From positions 1,054,001 through 1,118,000 of the forward strand of contig CBDBZO010000002.1 of the NCBI GenBank assembly GCA_965213595.1: a stretch of 64,000 bases of DNA, in the 5' to 3' direction. The notes beneath the pieces are model-generated. The model was not told where the DNA came from and did not search any database. It saw nothing but the letters and a program-made list of their open reading frames with translations. Position 1 is the stretch's first letter. The number at the start of each line of letters is the position of its first letter. The position numbers were made by a program, and so were the translations under genes. The DNA comes from JBCCFC01 sp965213595. GTDB taxonomy: Bacteria > Chloroflexota > Anaerolineae > Caldilineales > Caldilineaceae. Below are positions 52,128 to 60,695 of this stretch, in pieces.

Positions 52128-52292
52128 TAGGTTCCGTTGACATTTGGCAAGTGGCCCTCACCCCCGGCCCCTCTCCCACCGTGGGAGAGGGGAGAGGTTG
52201 ACTCCCTTCTCCCAGAATGGGAGAAGGGCTGGGGATGAGGGCGCGCTCGACCTACCTTTCAAGCCCACTCAGCAACATGTCAACGGAACCTA
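52128..52292. repeat. TIR-flanked hairpin element (MITE-like, 165 bp)
   Basis: TAGGTTCCGTTGACAT (52128-52143) and its exact reverse complement ATGTCAACGGAACCTA (52277-52292) flank two CCCTCTCC-family palindromes (about 52154-52242). The whole can fold into one long hairpin. Ends in TA might reflect a TA target. The right end runs up to the argJ ribosome binding site. Confidence 0.75.
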
Positions 52293-52315
52293 ACAAATCA
52301 ATGGAGGAAAGCAAA

Positions 52316-53548
52316 GTGACCGACACCCAATCCACCGTCCCCGGCTTTGACGCGGCGGGCGTCGCGGCGGGCATCAAAAAAAGTGGCGATCCCGACCTCG
52401 CGCTGATCACCAGCCGCGTGGCGTGCCGGGCGGCGGCTGTCTTTACGCGCAACCAGTTTCCCGCGCCGCCGGTGGCGCACGGGCGACAGCTGCTGAGCGC
52501 GAACCCGAACGGGATTCACGGCGTGATCATCAACAGCGGCAACGCCAACGCCAGCACGGGCGTTGAAGGCCGGGCCAACGTGCGGCGCACGGCGGAGGCC
52601 GTCGAGCAGGCCATCGGCGCGAGCGACAGCGCGCTCTTCGTCATGAGCACGGGCGTGATCGGCGTGCAGCTGCCGATGGAGAAGGTGCTAGCGGGCGTGC
52701 CGAGAGCTGTGGAAGCGTTGAGCGCGACGGGCTGGGCCGACGCCGCCCGCGCCATCATGACCACGGATACACGCCCCAAGCTGGCCACGCGCGAGCTGGA
52801 GTTGGAAGGCGAAACCGTAAAAATCACCGGCATCGCCAAAGGCTCCGGCATGATCCACCCGGACATGGCGACGATGCTGAGCGTGGTGGCGACCAACGCC
52901 AACATCGCCCAGCCGCTCCTGCAGCAGGCGCTGGAGCACGCGACGGCGCACAGCTTCAACCGCATCAGCGTCGATGGCGACACGAGCACCAACGACGCGG
53001 TGCTCGTGCTCGCCAATGGCCTGGCCGCACATGGGGAAATCGTCGACGCCGCCGGCGAGGGATTTACCCGCTTCCAGGAGGCGCTCACCGACTTGTGCAT
53101 AGAGCTGGCCCAGGCCATCGTGCGCGACGGCGAGGGCGCGACCAAGTTCGTCACCATTCGCGTGGCGGGCGCGGCAAGCGATGCGGACGCCCACGAGGCG
53201 GCCAATACGATTGCGATCAGCCCGCTCTGCAAGACGGCCTTTTTTGGCGGCGACGCCAACTGGGGTCGCTTTACCATGGCGCTGGGCCGCTCGCGGGCGC
53301 AGGTGGAGCCGGAATCGTGTTCGATTCAGGTTGCGGGCGGGGAACGCGGGGGCGAGCGGCTGTCGCCGCTGGAGATTTTGTGCCGCGGCACGCCAACCGA
53401 TTACGCCGAGGCGGACGCTGCGAAACGCTTTGCTCAGCCGGAAATCGATGTTCACGTGGATTTGGGTTTGGGCGAGGGCGAGGCGACGGTCTGGACGTGC
53501 GACCTGAGCCACGAGTACGTGACGATCAACGGCGATTACCGGACGTAG
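52316..53548 (+). CDS. argJ: Bifunctional ornithine acetyltransferase/N-acetylglutamate synthase
   Basis: A 410-residue ArgJ with HGVIINSGNANASTG, the FVMSTGVIGVQLPM oxyanion Thr-Gly region, GIAKGSGMIHPDMATMLSVVATNA with the autocleavage Thr, RISVDGDTSTNDAVLVLANG, and TAFFGGDANWGRFTMALG. The enzyme transfers the acetyl group from N-acetylornithine to glutamate. A GTG at 52316 is chosen as start because GGAGGAA lies 6 bases before it. Upstream in-frame ATGs at 52301, 52277 and 52217 fall within or next to a palindromic repeat. Confidence 0.95.
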   Translation: MTDTQSTVPGFDAAGVAAGIKKSGDPDLALITSRVACRAAAVFTRNQFPAPPVAHGRQLLSANPNGIHGVIINSGNANASTGVEGRANVRRTAEAVEQAIGASDSALFVMSTGVIGVQLPMEKVLAGVPRAVEALSATGWADAARAIMTTDTRPKLATRELELEGETVKITGIAKGSGMIHPDMATMLSVVATNANIAQPLLQQALEHATAHSFNRISVDGDTSTNDAVLVLANGLAAHGEIVDAAGEGFTRFQEALTDLCIELAQAIVRDGEGATKFVTIRVAGAASDADAHEAANTIAISPLCKTAFFGGDANWGRFTMALGRSRAQVEPESCSIQVAGGERGGERLSPLEILCRGTPTDYAEADAAKRFAQPEIDVHVDLGLGEGEATVWTCDLSHEYVTINGDYRT

Positions 53549-53703
53549 CAGCGCCGCGGGGAAGTTCGCTCAAGCGGTGGACGCGGTGGTTACAGTATTG
53601 TCTTCCTTGAGCGGGGTGTGTCCCAAAAAGATAGGGCATTCGACCCACCCCCTCAACGCTGGTTTGTCACCAATGAAGCCTTGGAAGCCCCCTCCCCGCG
53701 CGC

Positions 53704-55201
53704 GGCTTAGCTTTACCCACAAGTAGGGAGGGGGGTATCGGTAGGGACAAAAGTTTGGTAAAGTAGGCATCAAGCAAGGGAAAGGAGGCCAAAGATGCTA
53801 AGACAAGAACGACTGGATAGCAGTTGGGTGGCTGACGAACTGGGCAGTGTCTCGCTGGGCGATGCGCGGCTGGACTGGCGGCTGCTGGACAGCGGGGCCA
53901 AGCTGGCGGCCAGGCCCAGCGCCTCGGTCAACGAGGCGTGCGATGAGTGGGCGGACACGAAAGCGACCTACAACTTGTTTGGCAACCAGAAGACGACGCC
54001 TGAGCAGATTCTCAAGCCCCACCAGCAGCGGACGCGTGAGCGGATGGCCGGACACGCGCGCTGCCTGGTGGTGCACGATACAAGCTTTTTGGACTACAGC
54101 CAGCACCCGCAGACCGAGGGGCTGGGGCCGATTGGCACGAGCGAGCAGCCCGGTCTGGGGCTGCTGATGCACAGCAGTTTGGCGGTCACGCTGGACGGTC
54201 TGCCGCTGGGCGTGCTGAGCCAGCAGCTGTGGGCTCGCAACGAGGCGGCGCGCCAGTTGACGCCCGATGAGCGACGGCAGCTGCCCATCGCAGAGAAAGA
54301 GAGCAACAAGTGGCTGGTTGGCCTGCGCCAAAGCGAAGCGGACAAGCCAGACGGGACACAGTTGATTCACGTGGGCGACAGCGAGGCCGACGTCTTCGAG
54401 CTCTTTGCCGAAGCCAAGCAGCTGAAAACCGACCTGCTGGTGCGCGCTGCGCAGAACCGCGCGCTGGCTGAACCGGAGGTGGGGCTGCTCTGGGAGGTGC
54501 TGCGCAACCAACCCGCCGCGGGCGAGCTCCAGGTGCAGGTGCGCGCCCGCCCCGGTCGCGCCGCCCGCGAGGCCACGGTGGCCGTGCGCTTCACCTCGCT
54601 CTCGCTCAAGCCGCCCAAGCGCCTGCGCGCCACCCACAAGCCGCTGGCGCTCTACGGCCTTCTGGTCGAGGAGGTCGACCCCCCCGCCGACGCCGACCCG
54701 CTCGGCTGGCTCCTGCTTACCACCGTGCCCGTCTGCGACTTTGACCAGGCCGTCGAGCGCATCCGCTGGTATGGCCTGCGCTGGCGCATCGAAATCCTGC
54801 ACAAAATCCTCAAGTCCGGCTGCCGCATTGAGCACGCTCAACTGGCCAAAGCGGAGCGGCTCCAGCCCTTGATTGCGCTTTACACCATCATTGCCTGGCA
54901 TCTCTTCTGGCTCACCCATCTCGCCCGCACCGACCCCGACGCCCCGGCCACCGCCTGCCTGGCCGAGCACGAGCTCCAGGCCCTTTACCACTTTGTCCAC
55001 CAGCGACCCCTTCCGCCAGACCACTGCCCCACTGTCCAGGAAGCCGTGAACTGGATTGCTCAACTCGGCGGCTTTCTGGCTCGCAAGCACGATGGCCAGC
55101 CTGGCCCCACCGTCCTCTGGCGCGGCTGGCAGCGCCTCCAGGACATTGCCCAAGCCTATCTCGCTTTTCACCCCCCTGATACTTATGGGTAAAGCTAAGC
55201 C
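53704..55201 (+). mobile_element. IS4-family (Tn5/IS50-like) insertion sequence, 1,498 bp
   Basis: Terminal inverted repeats GGCTTAGCTTTACCCA(C/T)AAGTA lie at 53704-53725 and 55180-55201 (21 of 22 identical). The element encodes one transposase. The flanks CCCCCTCCCCGCGC on the left and CAGAGGAGAGGGGG on the right are the two halves of a CCCTCTCC-type palindrome, so the IS inserted into the centre of a repeat. No clear longer target duplication is seen. Confidence 0.88.
53795..55192 (+). CDS. IS4-family transposase (Tn5 type)
   Basis: A 465-residue transposase. The N-terminal Tn5-type DNA-binding domain is WVADELGSVSLGDARLDWRLLDSGAKLAARPSASVNEACDEWADTKATYNLF. The RNase-H-like core has Asp in VVHDTSFLDYS and Asp in HVGDSEADVFELF, and the DDE Glu is in RWRIEILHKILKSGCR (the YREK-like box). 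It is complete; its TAA lies inside the right terminal repeat. It catalyses cut-and-paste transposition of the element. Confidence 0.93.
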   Translation: MLRQERLDSSWVADELGSVSLGDARLDWRLLDSGAKLAARPSASVNEACDEWADTKATYNLFGNQKTTPEQILKPHQQRTRERMAGHARCLVVHDTSFLDYSQHPQTEGLGPIGTSEQPGLGLLMHSSLAVTLDGLPLGVLSQQLWARNEAARQLTPDERRQLPIAEKESNKWLVGLRQSEADKPDGTQLIHVGDSEADVFELFAEAKQLKTDLLVRAAQNRALAEPEVGLLWEVLRNQPAAGELQVQVRARPGRAAREATVAVRFTSLSLKPPKRLRATHKPLALYGLLVEEVDPPADADPLGWLLLTTVPVCDFDQAVERIRWYGLRWRIEILHKILKSGCRIEHAQLAKAERLQPLIALYTIIAWHLFWLTHLARTDPDAPATACLAEHELQALYHFVHQRPLPPDHCPTVQEAVNWIAQLGGFLARKHDGQPGPTVLWRGWQRLQDIAQAYLAFHPPDTYG

Positions 55202-55306
55202 TCAGAGGAGAGGGGGTTTGGGGGAGAGGTCGGGTATGCTGCCCCTGGTAGACCGACTTGCGCCGAGTCTCCCCAAACTGAAACGCACCCCTGAGCGTGC
55301 ACGGCT

Positions 55307-55335
55307 TGCCCCGTTAGCACACGTGTGCTAAACTT
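55307..55335 (+). promoter_or_regulatory. Candidate dinG promoter with operator palindrome in the spacer
   Basis: TTGCCC (55307-55312), 17 bases, TAAACT (55330-55335). The spacer is filled by the perfect 18-bp palindrome TTAGCACACGTGTGCTAA (55315-55332). A dimeric repressor bound there would block RNA polymerase. The downstream gene is a DinG-type helicase, SOS-regulated in E. coli, so a LexA-type repressor is a candidate regulator. Confidence 0.6.
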
Positions 55336-55338
55336 TAG

Positions 55339-55380
55339 AGACCGCAGGGAAAGCGCTCGCCGCCTCCCCTGCGGTCTTTG
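55339..55380 (+). terminator. Hairpin between promoter and dinG (terminator-like)
   Basis: AGACCGCAGGG and CCCTGCGGTCT are perfect reverse complements, followed by TTGTGTCTCT. It is a strong hairpin with only a short T-run, right after the predicted transcription start. It could be a leader stem-loop, a weak terminator of upstream transcription, or an attenuator. Confidence 0.5.
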
Positions 55381-55408
55381 TGTCTCTACTGATCTGCCAG
55401 AAAATATC

Positions 55409-57982
55409 ATGTCAAAATCGCGTACGCTGACGACGCCGCTGGGCAACATCGAGGTCGATCCCGTGCAGGCGGGGCCGCCCGCCGATCTCGCTTATGAACC
55501 CTTCGTGGATGATCACGCGGAGAATCATGCGGACGAGGAGGCCGCGCTCTTTGCCGCCGAAATCAATCACCAGATGCGGAAGGGCGACGCGGACAGCGCG
55601 CCCAAAGAGGAGGCCCCTTCGCCGCTGGAGACAACCGACCTCGGCGAATTTTTTGGCGGGGATGGCCCGCTGGCCAAACGCCTGCCCGGCTACGAGCTGC
55701 GCCCCAGCCAGCTCGACATGGCCGAGGCGATCAAGCGCTCGCTGCTGGCGCAGGAGCACGCGATCATCGAAGCACCGACGGGCACGGGCAAGTCGATTGC
55801 CTATCTCGTGCCCGCGCTGCTCAGCGGCAAGACGGTGGTGGTAGCGACGGCCAACAAGTCGCTGCAGAGCCAGCTTTATCACAAGGACATTCCCTTTTTG
55901 GCCGAGGTGCTGGGGCGCAAGATCAACGCGGTGGTGGTGAAGGGGCGCAGCAACTTTGTCTGCAACCACAAGTGGGAGCAGGAGGATGTGGAGCAGGAGC
56001 GTTTTGCGCTGATCGAGGGGCGCGTGGACGACGAGACGCGCCAGCTGCGCGAGTGGCTGGGCGAAACGCAGACGGGCGACGTGGACGAATTGCCCTTTCT
56101 GCTCAAGGGCGATCTGCGCGCCCGCACCGTCAGCTTTACGGACGACTGTCTGCAGCGCGACTGCCGCCACTTTGAGGACAACTGCTGGATCAACTTTATG
56201 CGTGATCGGGCGGCCAACGCCGAAATTCTGATCACCAACCACCACCTGCTGCTCAACGCGCTGGAGCTGGGCTGGGCCGGCGAGCGCATCCTGCCGCCCG
56301 CCGCCATCTACATCATCGACGAGGCGCACGGGCTGGAGCCAACGGCCACCGCCGTTTTTGAAACGAGCGTCACCGACTACACGGTCGAGCAGCTGCTCAA
56401 GCGCGGGGTGATCGAGGAGCACGCCAGCGCCGTCGAGCTGGACGAGCTGCGCGTGCTCAACACGCTGGCCTTTCAGGAGGTCGCTCACCTGAGCCGGGAC
56501 AACACCTTTCGCGTCGAAAGCGAGCTGGAGCAGATGAGCGGCCTGGCGCACCAGCTGGAAGAGCTGGCGGCCAAGATGAAGCGTAAAAATCCCTATGCTG
56601 AATCGGAGAGCGAGAAAAAGCCCAAGGAGCAGCTGGAGGCGGAGGCGGAGCAGCGGCGCGCGTATGAGCTGGCGCTGGAATCGCTGGTGAGCGCGGCCAA
56701 CAAGCTGGCGCGCGTCGCCACGGCCAAGTTTGACGAATCGATGGTGCGCTACGCCCAGCGCGTCTTTGATCGCCGCCGCGTGACGCTCGAACTCCACGCC
56801 GCGCCGCTCAACCCGTCGACGCTGCTGGCGCAGCATCTTTTTCACCCCGAAATCGACGAGGAGGCGGAAGACGCCGTTGCCCGCACGGTCGTCTGCACGA
56901 GCGCGACGCTGGCGACGGGCGGCAACTTTGCGCACTTCAAGTCGCGCTGCGGCATCGAGGAGACGGGCGAAGAATTGGTGCTACCCGCCGTCTTTGATTA
57001 CCCCAAGCAGGCGCTGCTCTACCAGCCGCCGCTGCCCGCCTACAACTGGCGCAACGCCGACGCCTACTACCGCGCCGCCGCCGATGAAATCCGCCGCCTG
57101 CTGGAAGTGAGCCGCGGGCGGGCGCTCTGTCTCTTTACGAGCTGGAGCGGTTTGCAGCACGTCAGCGATTTGCTGCGCGGCGATGTCGATCCGGAGGGCG
57201 CGTGCATCTGGCCGCTGCGGGCACAGGGCGATGCCCCGCGCGACGCGCTGCTGGCCTGGTTCAAGGAGACGCCGCACAGCGTGCTGCTGGCCACGCGCTC
57301 GTTCTGGGAGGGGGTTGACATTCCGGGGGACGACCTGAGCCTGGTGGTGCTGGACAAGATGCCCTTTCCCACGCCGGGCGATCCGCTGCACAGCGCGCGC
57401 ATGAAGCTGATCGACGACAGCAGCGATCCCAAGGCCAGCAGCTTTGGCGCATACATGCTGCCGCTGATGACGCTGGCGCTCAAGCAGGGCTTTGGTCGCT
57501 TAATTCGGCGCAGCAGCGACAGCGGCGTCGTCGCCATGCTGGATGATCGGCTGACGAGCAAGGGCTACGGTCGCCAGGCGCGGCAGGATTTGCCACCCGC
57601 CAAATTTAGCCGGGACTTTCGCGACGTGCACCAGTTTTACCGCCGCGCGCTCGACAGCAGCGTGGACTTTGCGCTCAACGTCAGCGCCGAGGCCGAAGCG
57701 CCCTTTGGCTGGCGCTGGCAGCTTTTGCGCCTGCAGGACGGCAAGCGCGATGCGGAGGAGGGGCGGTCGCACGGCGTTGCGTCGGCGGCGCAGGCGGAAG
57801 TGGCGGGAGCGCTGGCGGGGTTGAGGAATCTGCGCGAGCGGATTGAGAAGGCCAAACAACCGCTCGCTAAATTTGGCGTGGAGGTGCGCTGCAGCGAGGA
57901 GGGCGCGGCGCTGCTTTTGGCCGATAGGGCGTGGGCCAGCGAAGCGGCGCGCTGGCGGACGGTCGAGGTGGTGCGGGTGTGA
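55409..57982 (+). CDS. dinG: DinG-family ATP-dependent DNA helicase
   Basis: An 857-residue helicase of the XPD/DinG type. The Walker A motif APTGTGKSIAYLVPAL is near residue 119 and DEAH near residue 304 (YIIDEAHGLEP). Four Cys between NFVCNHKW and DDCLQRDCRHFEDNCW are spaced like the [4Fe-4S] cluster of XPD helicases. C-terminal motifs LCLFTSWSGLQ, ATRSFWEGVDIPG and QGFGRLIRR follow. It unwinds R-loops and replication-linked structures in DNA repair. The N-terminal about 90 residues are acidic and specific to this lineage. The ATG at 55409 is the first plausible start. Confidence 0.93.
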   Translation: MSKSRTLTTPLGNIEVDPVQAGPPADLAYEPFVDDHAENHADEEAALFAAEINHQMRKGDADSAPKEEAPSPLETTDLGEFFGGDGPLAKRLPGYELRPSQLDMAEAIKRSLLAQEHAIIEAPTGTGKSIAYLVPALLSGKTVVVATANKSLQSQLYHKDIPFLAEVLGRKINAVVVKGRSNFVCNHKWEQEDVEQERFALIEGRVDDETRQLREWLGETQTGDVDELPFLLKGDLRARTVSFTDDCLQRDCRHFEDNCWINFMRDRAANAEILITNHHLLLNALELGWAGERILPPAAIYIIDEAHGLEPTATAVFETSVTDYTVEQLLKRGVIEEHASAVELDELRVLNTLAFQEVAHLSRDNTFRVESELEQMSGLAHQLEELAAKMKRKNPYAESESEKKPKEQLEAEAEQRRAYELALESLVSAANKLARVATAKFDESMVRYAQRVFDRRRVTLELHAAPLNPSTLLAQHLFHPEIDEEAEDAVARTVVCTSATLATGGNFAHFKSRCGIEETGEELVLPAVFDYPKQALLYQPPLPAYNWRNADAYYRAAADEIRRLLEVSRGRALCLFTSWSGLQHVSDLLRGDVDPEGACIWPLRAQGDAPRDALLAWFKETPHSVLLATRSFWEGVDIPGDDLSLVVLDKMPFPTPGDPLHSARMKLIDDSSDPKASSFGAYMLPLMTLALKQGFGRLIRRSSDSGVVAMLDDRLTSKGYGRQARQDLPPAKFSRDFRDVHQFYRRALDSSVDFALNVSAEAEAPFGWRWQLLRLQDGKRDAEEGRSHGVASAAQAEVAGALAGLRNLRERIEKAKQPLAKFGVEVRCSEEGAALLLADRAWASEAARWRTVEVVRV

Positions 57983-58000
57983 TGAAGTGAGATGGTGATA

Positions 58001-58066
58001 GCGTCCCCGGCACGCGCCGCAAGCGATTGGGCCTTCGAGCTTTCGTGCGGCGCGTGCCGGGGACGC
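58001..58066. terminator. Bidirectional hairpin between dinG and the phosphatase
   Basis: GCGTCCCCGGCACGCGCCGCA (58001-58021) and its perfect reverse complement (58046-58066) form a 21-bp stem with a 24-base loop. It sits between the convergent stops of dinG (57982) and the phosphatase gene (58079), so it is likely a bidirectional terminator or REP-like unit. Confidence 0.7.
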
Positions 58067-58078
58067 GGGTTGTGTACT

Positions 58079-58888
58079 TTACCCCGAATACTCGTCCGCG
58101 TTCAGGTGCTCGACGCGGTTGAAGTAGCGCAGCACGAGAAAGCCGTTCTCCAGAAAATCGATGCGGGTGATGCCCGTGTTGTAGTGGCGGTGGTAGAAGC
58201 CGCCCTCATTGCCGCTTTCGTTACCGTGTTCGACATCCGCTCGCGCGTTGTCGTAGCCCAGCAGCGCCTTGAGCAGACAATCCAAAAAGGTGCCGTGCGA
58301 GATGACGGCCACACGCTTGGCTCCTTCGGACGCGCCCTCGCGCCCCCACTGCTTTAGCGTCTGCGCTACCTGCCCGGCGCGCGCGTCGCACTCTCTGTAA
58401 GACTCAAAGCCGCGGCTCCACCAGCCGTTGTCGTTAAACGCTTCCGGAATCTGATAGCCCGGAAATTTCTCCATCACCTCGGCGCGCGTCAAGCCCGGCT
58501 CTTCCGTAATGCTATCCGCCTGCTCCGGATGGCCGCCAAAGATGCCGCCGTCCTCGTACACGTCCAGCCAAATTTCGGGCTGCCAACCCAGGCGCTCCGC
58601 CGCGGGCTGAATGGTTTGCAGCGTGCGCAACATGGGGCTGGCGTAGATTTTATCAAAGCCGTAGCTGCCCTCGCGATGCGGCCCTTCTTCGTCCAGCCCA
58701 AACTTTGCAAAATAATCGGCCAGCCGACGCGCCTGCTGCTCGCCCAGCTCGGTGAGGGGCGGATCGGTATAGCGCTCCGCCCAGTACGTCTCCGCGCCCA
58801 GCTTTTGCAGGTTGACTTTTTGGGCCAGCGCGTTGTTAGCGGATTCTGCGTGGCGAATAAGAAAAAGAATCATGGGGGTCCGTTTCAT
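58079..58888 (-). CDS. Histidine phosphatase family protein (phosphoglycerate-mutase-like)
   Basis: A protein of about 269 residues with the catalytic LIRHAESANN (RHG motif) at the N-terminus, then YASPMLRTLQTIQPAAERL, EDGGIFGGHP and a late catalytic His in VAVISHGTFLDCLLKALL. The family transfers or hydrolyses phosphate on small molecules or proteins. The ATG at 58888 (or 58873) starts just before the motif; the longer frame to 58960 overlaps the divergent region. No close functional assignment. Confidence 0.88.
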   Translation of the reverse strand: MKRTPMILFLIRHAESANNALAQKVNLQKLGAETYWAERYTDPPLTELGEQQARRLADYFAKFGLDEEGPHREGSYGFDKIYASPMLRTLQTIQPAAERLGWQPEIWLDVYEDGGIFGGHPEQADSITEEPGLTRAEVMEKFPGYQIPEAFNDNGWWSRGFESYRECDARAGQVAQTLKQWGREGASEGAKRVAVISHGTFLDCLLKALLGYDNARADVEHGNESGNEGGFYHRHYNTGITRIDFLENGFLVLRYFNRVEHLNADEYSG

Positions 58889-59046
58889 GGTGCGTAAGTT
58901 TTTGAGTTTCTGCCATCTCTGGTATCTTGATGAAGTCGGCCCAGCGATGCAGTTATCCATTTCTCATTTGAAGTGGACTCAAGCCATTTTGGATGACCTG
59001 CCGCCTTAATGCACACCAACTTTTTCTACCCGCAAGGAGGCCGCCC

Positions 59047-60060
59047 ATGAACGTTGCCGTGTTTAGCGCCAAGCCCTACGACGTTCACTTCTTCAAGCAG
59101 GTGAACGAGCAGCAAAACGCCCGGCACGACTTTACCTTTTTTGAGCCACACCTCACCGCCAAAACGGCTCTCCTCGCCAAGGAGTTTCCCGCCGTCTGCG
59201 TCTTCGTTAACGACGCGCTGGACGCCGAGACGCTGCGTCTGCTGGCCGACGAGGGCACGCAGCTAATTGCGCTGCGCTGTGCTGGCTTTAACAATGTTGA
59301 CCTGCCCGCGGCGGCTGAACTTGGCCTGCGGGTGACGCGCGTCCCCGCCTATTCGCCCCACGCGATTGCCGAGCACACCGCGGCCCTCATCCTCTCGCTC
59401 AACCGCAAAATCAACCGCGCCCACGACCGCGTGCGCGAGGGCAACTTTGCGCTGGACGGGCTGCTCGGCTTCGACCTCAACGGGCGCACCGTCGGCCTGA
59501 TCGGCACGGGCAAGATCGGGCGCATCGTGGCCCAGATCATGGTGGGCTTTGGCTGCGAGGTGATCGCCCACGATCCCTACCCGCACCCGGAATTGGAGGA
59601 GCTTGGCGGTCGCTACGTCGCGCTGGAGGAGCTGCTGGCGCAGGCCGACATCATCTCGCTGCACTGCCCGCTCACGCCGGAGACGTATCACCTGATCAAC
59701 GAGGAGACGCTGTCGCAGACGAAGCGCAGCGTGATGATTATCAACACCAGCCGCGGCGCGGTGATCGACACGCCCGCCGTGATCGAGGCGCTCAAGAGCG
59801 GGCAGGTCGGCTACCTGGGGCTGGACGTGTACGAGGAGGAGGCCGACCTCTTTTTTGAGGATCTGTCCAACCGCGTGATCCAGGACGATGTCTTTGCGCG
59901 GCTGCTCACCTTTCCCAACGTGCTCATCACCGGCCACCAGGCCTTCTTTACCGAGGAGGCGCTGACCAACATCGCCGAGACCACGCTGGGCAACATCACC
60001 GCCTTCGAGCAGGGCGCGGAGCTGATCAACGAGGTGAAGCCGGAGCTGGTAAAGAGTTAA
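59047..60060 (+). CDS. D-2-hydroxyacid dehydrogenase (LdhA-type, NAD-dependent)
   Basis: A 337-residue protein of the D-lactate dehydrogenase subfamily. The NAD-binding motif VGLIGTGKIGRIVAQI (GxGxxG) is near residue 155. The first catalytic block is LRCAGFNNVD, the Glu block is SGQVGYLGLDVYEEEADLFFED with the catalytic Glu, and the acid/base His lies in LITGHQAFFTEEAL. It reduces 2-oxoacids such as pyruvate to D-2-hydroxyacids in the cytosol. AAGGAGG is 6 bases before the ATG at 59047. The cupin gene follows 50 bases later on the same strand. Confidence 0.93.
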   Translation: MNVAVFSAKPYDVHFFKQVNEQQNARHDFTFFEPHLTAKTALLAKEFPAVCVFVNDALDAETLRLLADEGTQLIALRCAGFNNVDLPAAAELGLRVTRVPAYSPHAIAEHTAALILSLNRKINRAHDRVREGNFALDGLLGFDLNGRTVGLIGTGKIGRIVAQIMVGFGCEVIAHDPYPHPELEELGGRYVALEELLAQADIISLHCPLTPETYHLINEETLSQTKRSVMIINTSRGAVIDTPAVIEALKSGQVGYLGLDVYEEEADLFFEDLSNRVIQDDVFARLLTFPNVLITGHQAFFTEEALTNIAETTLGNITAFEQGAELINEVKPELVKS

Positions 60061-60110
60061 CGGTCGGCCAGCAACAAGCAACAAGCAATAAGCAATCCTA
60101 AGGGAAACCC

Positions 60111-60437
60111 ATGTCCTACTTCTGTGACACAGCCAACCGCCCCCTGCGCGAGCTCTTTGACGGCGTCGCTGCGCAGACCTTCTGGAGCGAGAAGATGATG
60201 CTCTCCCGCGTGGAGCTGGCCGCGGGCAGCGAAGTGCCGCCCCACAGCCACCCCCACGAACAGGCGGGCGTCGTGCTCGACGGCGAGCTCGAATTCACCA
60301 TCGGCGGCGAAACGCGCACCGTGCGCGCGGGCGAGCTGTACATCATCCCCGGCGATGTCGAACACAGCGTGCGCGCTGTTAACGGCCCCGCCGTGGCGCT
60401 CGACGTCTTTAGCCCCGTGCGCGAGGAGTACAAATAG
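60111..60437 (+). CDS. Cupin-domain protein
   Basis: A 108-residue single-cupin protein: VELAAGSEVPPHSHPHEQAGVVLDGELEF (motif 1, HSHPHE with metal-binding His and Glu) and IIPGDVEHSVRAVNGPAVALDVFSP (motif 2, His). The function is undefined: possibly a metal-dependent isomerase, dioxygenase or sugar-binding protein. It lies downstream of the dehydrogenase, with GGGAAACCC before its ATG. Confidence 0.88.
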   Translation: MSYFCDTANRPLRELFDGVAAQTFWSEKMMLSRVELAAGSEVPPHSHPHEQAGVVLDGELEFTIGGETRTVRAGELYIIPGDVEHSVRAVNGPAVALDVFSPVREEYK

Positions 60438-60460
60438 GGTAGAAAAAAGGGTGACGATTA

Positions 60461-60538
60461 GCCCCTTCCCTAACCCCGAAACTAGGGAAGGGAACTGCTC
60501 CCCTCTCCCAAGCTGGGAGAGGGGCCGGGGGTGAGGGC
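60461..60538. repeat. Double REP-like hairpin (CCCTCTCC family)
   Basis: Two palindromes, GCCCCTTCCCTAACCCCGAAACTAGGGAAGGG and CCCCTCTCCCAAGCTGGGAGAGGGG, ending in GCCGGGGGTGAGGGC. It lies between the cupin gene and the promoter of the large transglutaminase-fold gene. Confidence 0.75.
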
Positions 60539-60612
60539 TGAATTGTTACAAAAAGCGTACAATTCAGGTTGGCGGAATGCGTCAGAAAGATTTCTCGTAG
60601 AAAAATCGTTGC

Positions 60613-60641
60613 TTGCGATACGCCGTTTGTCCTGCTATAGT
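60613..60641 (+). promoter_or_regulatory. Candidate promoter of the large transglutaminase-fold gene
   Basis: TTGCGA (60613-60618), 17 bases, TATAGT (60636-60641). The predicted start at about 60648 precedes a small stem-loop CTCACCG/CGGTGAG (60651-60667) and the AGGAG ribosome binding site at 60683-60687 for the ATG at 60696. Confidence 0.55.
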
Positions 60642-60695
60642 TGCCCTGCGCTCACCGGTGCGGTGAGTTGGGCGGCTGGACGCAGGAGAACAACG

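Noticed and set aside
52100..52300. CRISPR-like array from repeated CCCTCTCC units
   Set aside because: The units are palindromic and irregular in spacing, with no spacer-sized unique inserts; they are REP-like.
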